64,000 bases of DNA from Monilinia fructicola (Eukaryota; Ascomycota; Leotiomycetes; Helotiales; Sclerotiniaceae), in NCBI GenBank assembly GCA_008692225.1, contig VICG01000006.1, positions 2,113,501 through 2,177,500 on the forward strand, written 5' to 3'. The notes beneath the pieces are model-generated. The model did not search any database, was not told the DNA's origin, and saw nothing but the letters and a program-made list of their open reading frames with translations. The stretch's first letter is position 1; each line of letters starts with the position of its first letter. Position numbers and translations under genes: made by a program. This document shows, piece by piece, positions 1 to 11,613 of the stretch.

Positions 1-10
1 CAGAGATTAT

Positions 11-57
11 AAGTCGCCTACCCCATATCTCGCCATTCCCCTCATTCGGCCAACTTC
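11..57 (+). repeat. Orphan terminal repeat of family A
   Basis: This segment closely resembles the first ~45 bases of the inverted-repeat element at 637-4064 (shared AGTCGCCTACC, then CTCGCCA, CCCCTCATT and GGCCA blocks) in the same orientation. No matching right end for it was found, so it is probably a truncated copy or the end of an element broken by later insertion. The sequence from here to 635 is AT-rich and contains nothing I recognise. Confidence 0.6.
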
Positions 58-913
58 AAAAAATACTATATATCATTTTTAAACATTAGTAATTCAACAA
101 TTATTCTATTTAAATAAAATTCGCTTTAAAAATCGTTTTTTAAAATAATATCAAAATCATTTTTAACAATTAATTTCTCCTTCATTGTAATTTATACTTT
201 TGAAATAGCTTCAACCCTTACAAATTTCAAATTGGAATTAGTTTTAACTTTAAATTTTTTCAAAGGCTAATTATTTCATTCTATATTTTAATTATTGTAC
301 TTAAAGCTTTGATTATATAAAATTATAGTTTTTAATATTAAATTCTTTTAAAATATTTCGAAAAAATAAAACGACATATTGAAAGATCCATCTCCTTTTT
401 TGAAATTATATATTTTATATATAATTGAATATCTTTTAATCCCTAAATTTTTTTTTATAAAATAAAAGATAATTTTATATATACTATTGAAACTTAAGAT
501 TATTATCTAAAGAAGAAATCATTTTTAATAATCCTTTTATTATTGTTTTTAATTGAAAACCAATTTATAAAAGATTTAATTATATTTCTTTGATTATAAA
601 TCTAATATTCTTCACCTAGAATTAATATTCTAAATAAGTCGCCTACCCTACTTCTCGCCACCCCCCTCATTTGGCCAGCATTTTACATCAAAAACGGCCA
701 TTTTAATGTATTTATAACTCTATGAAAAATGAATATATATTTTTTTAAATTTTAACTAACGCTTTTATATATAATAATTAATAGATTTTGAAAATCTTAA
801 ATTTTTGCGATTTTTTTGTAAAGAGTAATAAAAGATTATAAAAAACTAAAATTTGAATTTTCGATTTGTATATAAATCTTATACAAAATTAAAATCTTTA
901 AAAAAAAGTTATA

Positions 914-1916
914 GAAGGATCCACGGGCCAACTAAACACACTGGCCAACTGAACGCGCTAGACCCTTTTAGGTGATGTACAGGCAATATTCCATTTTTAA
1001 AGGTATATTTAACTTTAATACTTTATTATTGTTATATATATTTTTATAATAATGCTACTTTGAATATAATATTCTTTTTCTCAATATAATCAATAAAAAA
1101 TCTTTAAAAAATAATTTATAATTTTAAATTTATAATAATAAAGCTTTTTTAATAGATTTATTTATTCAATCTATAAATATTAAATATAAAAACAACTATA
1201 TAATTTTAAATCTTTTAATTTTATTATAATTAATTAAAAAATATATATAAGTTACTTTTTTTATAAGTATATTTATAAAGCTTTATTTTATTAAATTAAA
1301 ATTATTAATTAAAATTAATAATAATTTTTTTAAAAAAAGAAACAAGTTAAAAGATTAAATTTCTTTTAAAAAAAACTATAAAGATTTTCAATATTTATAA
1401 AAAACCATATTTTTAAATTATATTTTTATATATTTATAAAAAAAAGTAATTATAATTTAATTTAATAAATAAACTAATAATAAACTTAAATTAATATAAT
1501 ATATAAAAAATTATTTAAATTTGAAATAAAAACAAGATTATATAAAAAATACTATACGATTATATTAAATAATTATACATTTTATTTAAATATAAATACT
1601 ATAAAATAATATTTAATAGCTTTAAGAAAATCAAAAAATATTCTATTTTTAATTTAAGAAAAAGATTATTAATTTTAATTTTTAAGTTTTTTATATAATT
1701 TGAATAATATAGTTAAGAAAAAGTAATAAGTTTAATTATATAATATATAAAGATTAGTTTAATATTACTTAAAAAGTATAATTATTATAATTTGATTTAA
1801 TATTAAATATAATAATAGAATAATAGTAAAAATTTAGGTTAAAGCTTGAAAGCGGTGATCTAATTAGGTTAGACTGTTCAGTTGGCCAGTGTGTTCAGTT
1901 GGCCCGTGGATTCTTC
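914..1916. mobile_element. Family B inverted-repeat element nested in A1
   Basis: The inverted repeats contain CCACGGGCCAACTGAACACA at the right end (one base different on the left) followed by CTGGCCAACTGAAC. They extend for about 45 bases and are flanked by TA at 912-913 and 1917-1918. The interior of about 900 bases is nearly all A/T and encodes nothing. The termini are the only GC-balanced parts. It lies wholly inside A1, so it inserted later. A single copy was found in this window. Confidence 0.75.
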
Positions 1917-1976
1917 TATTTATTTAATAAAAATAGCTAAAAATAATCTAAAATTTTTTAAAGAATCTTAACTTTA

Positions 1977-2759
1977 CTCGAGCAGGTTTTAAAAGAGGCA
2001 TACACTAAAATATAACTTATAATTATTTAATAGAACCTTAATATAATTTTATAAGATTTATAAGTATTATAGATTTAGTATTTTTATATTTATTATAAGA
2101 TTTTTATATTATAAAATTTAATATTAAATAAATAATAGTATAATAAAATATATGAATATTAAAAATTTAATAAAAAATTAAAGATCTATATAAATATTAA
2201 ATAGTTTAACGAATATTATAATTAAATTTATCAAACTTTATTAACTAATAAAAGAAAAGCTAAATTTCAAATATATTATTTTAAAATTTTAATATCTTTA
2301 TTGATTTTTAAAATATATATTAATAAAATTAAGAATATAGGAAAATTTACAAGTTTTAAAAGAGTAAATTTACTTATTTCGATTATATAAACATAATTTT
2401 TAATTGAAATCTAAAATTTTTTATATTTTGTATCAATATATATATTAATAGAATAAATATTATTAAACTTTTAATATATTAAATGAAATTTTGAAGTTTA
2501 TATTATTTTTCTATAATTTTAGTTTTCAAAATTTTTATACCGTTAAAATTTAAATTAATATATTAATAAATTCTAAAATTATTAACTTTTTAATATTATT
2601 ATTTGTTTAAAAATAATTTTTATAATATAAAAACTTTATAGAAAGATGTTAAAATACTAAATCTAATATATGTATTCATTATATAAAATTATATCAAAGT
2701 TTCGTTAAATAATTATAAGTTTTATATTCGCTTATGCTTCTTTTAAAAACGCGCCCGAG
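1977..2759. mobile_element. Family C inverted-repeat element, copy 1
   Basis: The left end starts CTCGAGCAGGTTTTAAAAGA and the right end closes with its imperfect complement ending CGCGCCCGAG, each next to TA. The inverted repeat reaches about 60 bases, including the block around CTTATAATTATTTA. Copies 2 (3013-3807) and 3 (50625-51418) share ends and interior. At 783 bp with no coding capacity it behaves like a non-autonomous (MITE-like) element. It is nested in A1. Confidence 0.75.
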
Positions 2760-3012
2760 TATTTTAAATCGAATATATTATTTTAATAATATATTATTAT
2801 TTATAATAAATATTTAATATAGATTATTAGATTTTAATAATAAAAATTTAGATAAAAATGATCTAATTTCAATTTACTCAATAGTTTCCAATTATTATAT
2901 ATATTTTGAATAGCTTATTTATTATATATTGATTAATAGATTCTATAAAAATTTATAGATTATTTTTAATTGTTTTTGTTTAGAAATTATAAATATTTAT
3001 TTCAAAGTTTTA

Positions 3013-3807
3013 CTCGGGTACGATTTAAAAGAGGCATAAGCGAATATAAAACTTATAATTATTTAACGAAATCTTGATATAATTTAATATAATTTATATA
3101 TATATTAGATTTAGTACTTTAAGATTTTTCTTATAAAGTTTTTATATTATAAAAATTATTTTTAAAAGAATATTAATATTATAAAATTAGTGATTTTAAA
3201 GAATTTTAATATTTATTGATTTATTAATTTTAAATTTAAAAATATATAAATATTAAAAGTTAAAATTATAGAAAAATAATATAAACTTTAGAGTTTTATC
3301 AAATGATTTTAAAATTTAATATTATTTATTATATTAATATATATATTAATATAAAAAGTAGAAAATTCAAATTTTTAATAAAAAAATATATTTATATAAT
3401 CCAAATAAGCGAATTTACTTTTTCAAAACTTGTAAATTTTCCTATATTCTTAATTTTATTAATATATATTTTAAAAATCAATAAAGATATCAAAATTCTA
3501 AAATAATATATTTAAAATTTAGCTTTTTTTTTTATTAATTAATAAAGTTTAATAAATTTAATTATAATATTTGTTAAACTATTTAATATTTATATATATC
3601 TTTAATTTTTTATTAAATTTTTTAATATTTATATATTTTATTATATTATTATTTATTTAATATTAGGTTTTATAATACAAAATTTTTATATTAAATATAA
3701 AAATACTAAATCTATAATATTTATAAATTTTATAAAATTATATAAAGGTTTAGCTAAATAATTATAAGTTATATTTTAGCGTATACCTCTTTTAAAACCT
3801 GCTCGAG
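3013..3807. mobile_element. Family C inverted-repeat element, copy 2
   Basis: It begins CTCGGGTACGATTTAAAAGA, ends CCTGCTCGAG, and is flanked by TA at 3011-3012 and 3808-3809. A 67-codon open frame at 3303-3506 on the plus strand is clearly related to a frame at 51129-50947 (minus) in copy 3 (both contain KFNIIYYINIYI and IIQISEFTF). Most of the shared residues are AT-codon amino acids, so the similarity is probably shared element DNA and not a selected protein. Length is 795 bp. Confidence 0.75.
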
Positions 3808-4312
3808 TAATTTTGTATATGATTTCCATACAAATCCAAAACCGAAAATTTTAATTTTCTATAATTTTTTATTACTCTTTATAAAAAAATCACAAAAATT
3901 TAAGATTCTTAGAATTTATTAATAATTATATATAGAAGCTATAGTTAAAATTTAAAGTATATATATCCATTTTTTTATAAAGTTATAAATACGTTAAAAT
4001 GGTTGTTTTTGGTGTAAAATGCTGGCCAAATAGGGGGGGGTGGCGAGAAGTAGGGTAGGCGACTTAATATTACAGCTTCAAATAATAAAGAATAATAGTA
4101 TTGAGAATTAGTAGTAGTAATAATAGTAATAATATTTATTTATATTTTTTTAGCTCTTTTTAAAAATAAAAATATATATTAAACTTGATAATTATATATA
4201 AAATTCTATATAAAAAGGATTTAAAATAGCTTTTTACTCTTAAATATATAATCCCAGATCTTTAATTCTATAATATCTTAATTCTATTTTATAATCTCGA
4301 AAGTATTTTAAT

Positions 4313-4509
4313 ATAAATATAAATATAAATATAAATATAAATATAAATATAAATATAAATATAAATATAAATATAAATATAAATATAAATATAAATATAA
4401 ATATAAATATAAATATAAATATAAATATAATATAAATATAATATAAATATAAATATAAATATAAATATAAATATAAATATAAATATAAATATAAATATAA
4501 GTATAAATA
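4313..4509. repeat. ATAAAT hexamer satellite
   Basis: About 32 tandem copies of ATAAAT (also readable as AAATAT), with two slips near 4430-4446 where the spacing changes. It produces a spurious minus-strand reading frame of alternating Phe-Ile and Tyr-Leu residues. It lies between the two family A elements in the AT-rich block. Confidence 0.95.
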
Positions 4510-4629
4510 TATATATATATATAACATTGATTTTAATATCTATTTTTTTATTTCATTTCAAGCGAAATACTATTTATTCAAACTAAAAAAGCGCTTTTAG
4601 TAACTTTGAATTTTTTTTTCTATAAAATA

Positions 4630-5611
4630 AGTTACCTAATCTACTTTTCGTTACATTTCTGATTTATTTAGCATTTTATATTAAAAACAGCAATTTTTTA
4701 ATTTCTTGCAAACTTTATAAAAAATAAATATATATTTTTAAAATTTTAATTAAAACTTTTATATATAATTATTAATAAATTTTAAGAATATTAAATTTTC
4801 GCGATTTTTTCTATAAAGAGTAATATAGAATTATAGAAAATCAAAATTTTCAGTTTTTATATTTGTATATATACAGAATTAAAACCTTAAATAAAAATAG
4901 TTTAAAATAATTTATAAATTTTATTAAAATTTGTTAATCAATATATAATAAATAAGCTATTTAAGGTATATTTAATAATTTATAATCATTAAGTAGATTG
5001 AAAATATAAGTTTTTTATTTTAAATCTTATTATTAAAATTTAAGAATTCAAATTAAATAGTAATTTTCATTAATAATATACTATTAAAACAATAAATTCA
5101 ATTAAAATTAATTTTAACATTCTTTAAAATTTTTAAAATCACTTTTTAATTATTTTTCGTTGAATAAATATAATTGTGACGAATATCACGTGCCTTAAGC
5201 ACGTGATATCTCATCACGCTAAGCGATACTGTACATATAAGAGATCTCTAGGTCCCCCTAAAGATCTCTTCCCTTCTTAGCTTTCTTATTCTAGTTAACT
5301 GACCTCTATTGATTCGCTTTAGTATGTGATCGTGACAATAATTTCTTTTTAGAGATTGTAATTTTATATAGCATTTATTTATAAATCGAAAATTCAAATT
5401 TTAATTTTTTATAATCTTTTTATAACTTTTAGAAAAAAATCGCAAAAATTAAAATTTTTTAAAATTTATTAATAATTATATATAAAAGCTTTAGTTAAAC
5501 TTTGAAATATATATATCTATTTTTCGTAAAGTTATTAATAAATTAAAATAACTGTTTTTAGTATAAAATACTAGTCAAATAGGAGGGTGGCAAAAAGTAT
5601 AGTAAGCGACT
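4630..5611. mobile_element. Family A inverted-repeat element, copy 2 (A2)
   Basis: The left end AGTTACCTAATCTACTTTTC is a degraded version of the A1 end, and the differences are largely C-to-T or G-to-A. The right end closes with AGTAAGCGACT. TA flanks both sides (4628-4629 and 5612-5613). A solo LTR (5175-5337) with its 5-bp duplication is inserted in the middle. Without it the element is about 814 bp and non-coding. Confidence 0.75.
5175..5337 (+). mobile_element. Solo LTR (163 bp) with perfect 5-bp target duplication
   Basis: The segment starts TGTGACGAATATCACGTG and ends GATCGTGACA, the TG...CA form of a retrotransposon LTR. It is flanked by ATAAT at 5170-5174 and again at 5338-5342. A near-identical copy in reverse orientation lies at 20838-20999. 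The 5' part contains a palindrome with arms ATATCACGTG / CACGTGATAT, followed by AAGAGATCTCT...AGATCTCTT. No internal retrotransposon sequence adjoins it, so it is the product of LTR-LTR recombination. The 5-bp duplication fits Copia or Gypsy elements; I cannot say which. Confidence 0.88.
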
Positions 5612-5613
5612 TA

Positions 5614-6848
5614 TATAAAAGAATATAATATAATAGAAAAAAATAATAGAGAGTAGAAAGTAATAGAAGGCAATAAAAGAATATCTATAAAAAGTCTTAT
5701 TTAATATTTATAATGTTTAAAAGAAGTTATTAATATAATAAGAATCAAATCAACTAAAAGATTTTTAAAATAAATTTAATTAATATAATATTAAATAACA
5801 ATCTAATAATAGAAAAGATAGTATTTATTATTATAAAATATTATCTCTTTTTCTATTAACTCTTAAATTTTCAGAGTGTATATATACTAGATTAAATAAT
5901 AGTGTATTTATATATATTATATATAAAGAAATAAAAAAAGGAAAATTCGATTTTATAGATTAAATAATTAAAATTAATAATTAAATCAAATTTTTATTAA
6001 AATATTAAATATTATAAATACACACTTAAAGTGAAACCAAATAAATTCAAATCTTTTAATAAAAGACTAATACACCTATATTGCTTTGATTAGTTGGTTT
6101 ATAGATTTATATACTTATGTAACACCGAAGGGTCTAAGGATGAGATAAATTGTCGGTAGATGTCATGATTGTGAAAAGCGTGACAAGTTTAGACTTTCTG
6201 GAAGAGGGCCCTAACTAACTTCTCGTTGGTAGATCGAGGTTAGTAGAATTCAATGATTAACTAGCTGAACTTTGAAATATGTTATTCATTTCATACAGAG
6301 CGTCCCTTTTCTTCCCAAAAAAACTGACTACGAGATCGATCCATCAGGGAGGTGTTTATCGATTAGTTTGCGTGTGGTGACAACAATATCAATTTAGGTA
6401 GGTAATTATACAACTGCGTGGAAGATTTTGATGTTCAGGAATCCAGACTACAAGTCCTCAAGTCCAACTTCTCTTTTCTTACGAATTCTCTTAACATGCT
6501 GATAACTTTCTAAATCTGAATAGCAAATCATACCACGCTAATGTCGCTGGAGTACAACAGGCTGTGGAGATTGGCGAACTGAAAGCTTTGTGATGGGAAT
6601 TATCTGAAGCTATCACGCATTTCTATGCGCCCATCATACTGTGATATATCAAAACAATAACACCCCTGCTCTTTGTCAGTCTCGAGATAGAATACTAGGG
6701 CCACCATGCTTGGCGCAAGCATGCAGTTGAGTGACTAGAAGCAGTATAGTCATGACTACTCAAGCAAAATCAAGATATAATCAACGTCTATATAATCAAC
6801 GGCTGTACAATCAAACAAATCATCTGTTAATATTAAGTTTCTATGGTC
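5614..6848. other. No gene recognised; edge between AT block and gene island
   Basis: 5614-6100 continues the AT-rich block without identifiable element ends. From about 6120 base composition becomes balanced, but both strands have many stops and I recognise no conserved protein. The last few hundred bases are presumably 3' flank of the minus-strand gene that follows. Confidence 0.5.
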
Positions 6849-9807
6849 TCACAGACCCCATTTACCTGAAAGCCTATTGGTAACTCTATCATCACCAAAT
6901 TGATTGCCATGTATCTTCTGATCTTTCCTATCCAGTCTGTGATTTAATAATATTAGTTCACATACCAAAGGACTCGAAAGGGGAACCGTGATCTACTCAC
7001 ACTATTAAAGGCCCAGGTTCATTGGCGATGGTCCTTAAACACAGCCAAAACTTATAGAGTGTCAATTGGACCTTCCTCCCTCTGATAAATTCTGGCACCC
7101 AAAGCTCCCAGAAACCCGGCCTTGCTGCACCATCCACCTTCTCAATAGCCCCTCTCAACTCAATATAAAATTCAGTCACAGTTCTGATTTGCCCCGATCG
7201 TACCTTGGGTTTCCATATGCTGGCTATCCGAGGTTCCATCATCAATTTCCAGACCTCTGAGCAGAAATGCGGGACAAATGTTATTGGTGGATAAGGTGAT
7301 ATGATATTTGGCATGTCCTGGAGATGTTGCCAGCCGTTATCGATGAAGCGAAGGAGGAGACCCCCTCCAGGTTCCAGTCGTAAACTGAACGGAGATAAAT
7401 GATTAGAACATCAGGGATACAGATTTCGGTTGACGGTGGAGGCTAGACTTACATGACTATAAATGTTCCACTATCATGCCATGTATCTACGTATGATTGA
7501 AATTCTGCTCTGCTTACTGGATAAGCAGCTAGGCGATTCCATTTTTCTCGAAGAGTTTCGATACTGATGTCACGATTTATGTCCGAGTATAAATCAGGAC
7601 CATTAGCAATCATGACACGCGTTGCCAGATTGAAGCCAGCCGGGGCATTCCATATAGACTCGACTCTTTCTGGTCCACGTATCTGTGCTTCATCGATGAG
7701 TTCCCACCCCACTCTTTGCTTCCTTACCTTCTGCGTTCGGAAATTCGTATCAAACAATTCCTCAATGTCATTACAGTATTCGAAAAAGTAAGCGAATTCT
7801 TCTTTCGTAGGAGGATCTTTGATAGCAAATTCGACCAGACAGAAAAGGTCGTGGAGCTCGAACACCCAGCCATCTGGCCGGAAGTGATGGGATATATCAG
7901 GGCTGCGAAAGAAGGCCTCTAGTAATTGTGCCATCTCCAGTAGCAGAAGACCAACTTTCCCATCTGGGGGCGGCATCGATGGTGTGTAATTTGGGTTCAT
8001 ATCTGCCAGCTCTAATTCCCCGTCGGTATGAAGTATTGCCTTGGCAATTTCCGCTGCTTTTGCGCTTCCGCTACTTTCATAAAGGCCCTCTTTACTTAGG
8101 GCGCTCTCCCTGTCATTTTGTAGACCCTTTATGATCTTTGATAGCCACGTAATCTTCTGGTTTTCACTTAAAGAAGCTTCAAATGCATCTCTTAGAAGGC
8201 TATTTCTTTGCCTGGCCGTTACAAACACTATCCCAGCATTGCGTAACTTCCAAAGGTCGCCTCTCTTTTCTCTGTCCTTCTTATCATCCCCTTGCTCATT
8301 AGACATGCCTTCAAGGTAGTCCATATCCTCTTTTGTTAATAAATCCGAGTCAACATCGTTCATGATGTCTATAGCAGCTCGCATGCTTTTTTTGGCTAGG
8401 CATGTTATGGCATGAACGTACTGCAGCGAAAACTCATTGTAAATACCAGCATTCAATTGCTGGTCCGCTAGAGCGTGCCCAAGTATATCTTTAACAGCAG
8501 TGTGCATGGATATCATCAATTTATGGATGAATTCCGTGAATTGTAATTTCATTAGGTTCAATTCATAAGCAGACAGGCGACCTCTCACCTCTACTATCTG
8601 ATCATTGACAGTCGAAATTCTTCTCCTTGCTTGGAAGTAGCTGTTTCTGAGTCTGATATTGTTTGAAACCTTCTTTTTCTTATCCAATCCCTCGACCAAT
8701 TCCATTTCCTCACCCCTTCTTTTGGTCAACTCATTGAGTCGATGTTTCAAATTTGAAGCTTCACTCTCGCGACGGGCTTGTCTAGATCGGCATTTGTGTA
8801 TCGCTTCTTCGAGATTGGTAGAAGTTTGAACCAGATGACTGTACGCTAGATTCGCCCACCAAGAGAAGCCTTTCGAAATCCACCATTGCGTATCCACGAC
8901 TGTCTTTTCTGGTAAATGATATTCGTAGTTGAAGTCTATCGGTCTTCGATTATACTCATATAACGGCGATTCCTGAATTTTACCTTCTATTTGCCTCACC
9001 GTATCCCGAATCGCCTTGAAGCGTATCTGTGCTGAACTCATGTTTTTTTCTGGTTGCGGCGAAATCTTCCAGAGCATTAAGCAGGTCTGTCTTCATTCTT
9101 TTGACGCAACGAACCGAAGCTCTCGCTTCTGCTTCTGCGGCCCTCTCGGCTTCCGTTTCGATGCGCCCGGCTGCTTTCTCAATGACTGCGATTCCTTTCA
9201 ATCGCTGATCAATCCCTATCGACGCCCTTGAACATGTGATAAGCTCTGTTTTATATTGAATTATTGCTGTGGCCCACCACGTAAGTAGACCACCTAGTTC
9301 CTCCTTTAGCTTGAGATATCTTCGACTCTTGTGTACGATTTCCTCAGTCGATTTTGATCTGAGTAGGCGAGTCGTATGGTCGGTAGAGGCTTCTGGATCA
9401 ACCTGAGACGTAAACTCGGTATCAAGCTGCGAGAGCCTTGGAGGAGAGACAGTTACATGGGCAGAATCTATCAGCTTGATAGTTTCTTCGAAGTCCTTTC
9501 TTTGCTTGTCTGTCATTTCACTGGCTCGCCTTTCGTTTAAGACCCCTCGACATGAAATAATGGTATGTCCAAGCTCAGCTTGTGATATAGCCATAGCAGC
9601 ATCTACTTTGTAAAGACCTTCAATATCGAGAGTGACATTCTGCACGTGTGAATAGCCTCCGGCTCTGACCGGTGTTAGAGTATTCGAATGAGCCATAGGG
9701 CGACCAGTAGTCGAGTATGCCGGATATGTATGGGAAAACGCTATCGCTCGTAAAATCGTTGCCAGTATGGAGTTGACGCTATTCTCTGTTAAAAGAACAA
9801 GATGCAA
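6849..9807 (-). CDS. Hypothetical coiled-coil protein, about 911 aa, four exons
   Basis: I do not recognise the family. The proposed exons on the minus strand are 9807-9000, 8908-7453, 7384-7001 and 6936-6849. They join in frame to 912 codons including the stop. The introns begin GTGAGG, GTAAGT and GTGAGT. The N-terminal third is rich in Ala, Glu, Arg and Lys with helical character (AAEAEARASV), and the second exon has a long charged helix containing NELTKRRGEEMELVEGLDKK, so coiled coils are likely. A Trp-rich segment (TQWWISKGFSWWANLAYSHL) and an acidic linker (SNEQGDDKKDREKRGDLWK) are visible. No signal peptide or membrane span is obvious. The first intron is uncertain: the two large frames overlap from 8980 to 9077 across a run of seven A residues, and removing one A would also join them. 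The 3' end could instead be the TGA at 6997-6999 if the last intron is wrong. The next gene upstream is a reductase on the same strand. Confidence 0.6.
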
Positions 9808-10194
9808 AAGCTCTATAGAGTATAAACTATGATGGCTATAAAGATAATCAACCGCAACAAAGACTTGTCCAATTTCTTTAACGTAGGCTACCTCTCGCGC
9901 TTGTTATGCTCTTTGTCGCATGTTGTTTAAGACTTGCCTGCAAACAGCTCTTACAAGGAAACGACTTATTATTGGTTTTTTGATGCCGCAGATCAAGCAA
10001 TCTAACCAAACGGCGAATGGATGCCTCAAATCTGTCAACAAAGATTCCTTGGAGGGAAATGAATCATCCAGAAAAAGAAAGAATCACAATCTAAATCAGC
10101 ATTTTTATTGATAACCAACAAGATGAATATTATTATAGACTGTGAAAAGGAACTAAGGAGTCCTCATAATCTTTAAAGTTTGTTTGAAAAGGAC
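9808..10194. other. Intergenic, nothing recognised
   Basis: This short spacer separates the 5' end of the coiled-coil gene from the 3' end of the reductase gene; both are on the minus strand. A 63-codon plus-strand frame at 9920-10111 has no recognisable features. Confidence 0.5.
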
Positions 10195-11613
10195 TTAAAC
10201 ACTCCATTTTTGCTCCAGCTCAAGCAATGACTTTACTGCTCCCTCTATCGATTCATCCAAAGTTCTGTATCTCCAATTCGAGCCCTTGGCTTGTCGGAAG
10301 ATCTCTAGACTTCTGGCGTGGTTCAATGGTGTCGGATGCAAACCCTTGGGAAATACCTGCTTTTCATCACCCCTTTCGGTAGCCTTCCCTCCAACTCCGG
10401 AAAGTTCTTCCGAATAGCATTCACGACCAACTGAGGTGAAAGCGGGCCTGAGGAGACAATGTTGCGCTTATGAGCCATGAGGGGGGATGTGAGTGCGATG
10501 ATATGCATTAAGGCTACATCGCGAACATCCACCTTTTAAATTTATTAGATCGATTAAATAACAAGGGAAGTTGGTGGGCGAAGAAAAGAAGAAACAACTT
10601 ACAAAATCCCAGAATGCAAACATGGCATCTTCGACAGTCTTGTGAGTACCATTGATGAAAGCATAACAAGCGAATTCATTGGTCTCGTTAACACTTTTGG
10701 GACCAGGGACGGGCTGGGAGCACAGGGCCAATAATGACATCGGGATTGATTACCACCAATTCAAAAGCGGGTTTCTTTTTCGTCAACAAAAGACCACTGT
10801 AATTTGTTTGTCAGCAAAGTATAGAAACAATTATCAAGCGGATGTAAAATTATGGACTCTAGCACGAGGCACCGCCGATCTTACTGAAGCTGATTCGGCA
10901 ATTTTCTTGCCAACATTGTATCCAAGGAGAGGACTTTGAGATGATACTGCGTTTTCTTCGGTTGCCTAAAAGAAGCATCAGTCAGGTTACCTATTATGAA
11001 GGGTAGGAAGTCAAGAACGAACAGGATTCCAATCATCTTCCGTGTAAGCCTTTCCTTCAGGAGCACTTAAATCTTCAAAAGAATCAAGAACGGAGACAGC
11101 ACTCCCAAGTAGAACAAAGCGCTTGACCTGCTTTCCCCCTAACTCATGTGTAGCCTTTAGGACCTCGATAGTGCTTTGGTATGTCAGAAATCGATTGTAG
11201 AAGTGGTAGAATGATGTATTCACCCATGAACAGCTGGATCAATCAAATCTTTTTTCACATCATTAATGGAAAAAGTGACTGGAGATGCGGTGTGGATGAC
11301 ATAATCAAAGCCTCCCTTTTTGGCTTGATCCTTGAAAACATGATCGAAGGCTCCAGGTGTTGTGATTTCCGGGACAAATACGAATTCCACCTTTCCTTTC
11401 CATTCAGGGTGGATCTCAAGAATCTGATCAGCTTTTAAAGAAGATCTAACACTGGCAGTAGGTCTGTATTCATTCTATGGCAATCGTTAGTTAAGCAATA
11501 TATTTATGCTATGAAGAAATGAGCAAGTACCTCAATCAAAAGGGAGAGAATGTGGGAAGCTACGAAGCCACTGGCCCCGGTTAAAAAAAGACGGTCTTTC
11601 TTTCAGTAGACAT
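10195..11613 (-). CDS. GRE2-like NAD(P)-dependent reductase (extended SDR), frame broken at four places
   Basis: This is an extended short-chain dehydrogenase of the dihydroflavonol reductase/methylglyoxal reductase type, which reduces aldehydes or ketones with NADPH in the cytosol. The six exons are 11613-11531, 11474-11224, 11173-11023, 10965-10885, 10796-10603 and 10532-10195. Visible motifs are the nucleotide-binding LTGASGFVASH near the N-terminus, VIHTASPV, the catalytic YxxxK as YNVGKK, INPDVIIGPVL, VNETNEFACYAFING and VDVRDVALMH. The reading frame is interrupted by single-base length changes: a run of seven T in codons 8-10 (A run at 11583-11589), an A/G run near 10772-10780, a C run near 10715 and a G run near 10370. 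With these corrected the model is about 365 aa, a normal family length. Every intron boundary is intact, so this is either recent decay or sequence error. Substrate cannot be assigned. Confidence 0.82.

Larger units (their letters stand above)
637..4064. mobile_element. Family A inverted-repeat DNA element (A1), carrying nested insertions
   Basis: The left end begins AGTCGCCTACCCTACTTCTC and the right end is its near-perfect reverse complement. The match runs for roughly 100 bases, and the element is bounded by TA on both sides, as expected for Tc1/mariner-type insertion. The interior is almost pure A/T, no transposase frame survives, and the end-to-end differences are mainly C/T and G/A. Three other elements sit inside it (914-1916, 1977-2759, 3013-3807), so this is the oldest layer. 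Removing them leaves well under 1 kb, close to the second copy at 4630-5611, so the parent was probably a short non-autonomous element. Assignment to Tc1/mariner rests only on the TA duplication. Confidence 0.75.

Noticed and set aside
4240..4527. 95-codon minus-strand reading frame of alternating Phe-Ile and Tyr-Leu
   Set aside because: It is a direct translation of the ATAAAT satellite and has no coding character.
7928..8319. Plus-strand frames of 62-68 codons
   Set aside because: They lie opposite the well-supported second exon of the coiled-coil gene.
8980..9077. Programmed ribosomal frameshifting at the AAAAAAA run
   Set aside because: A -1 shift there meets a TGA at once, and the second frame needs a +1 change; an intron or an extra A explains the overlap better.
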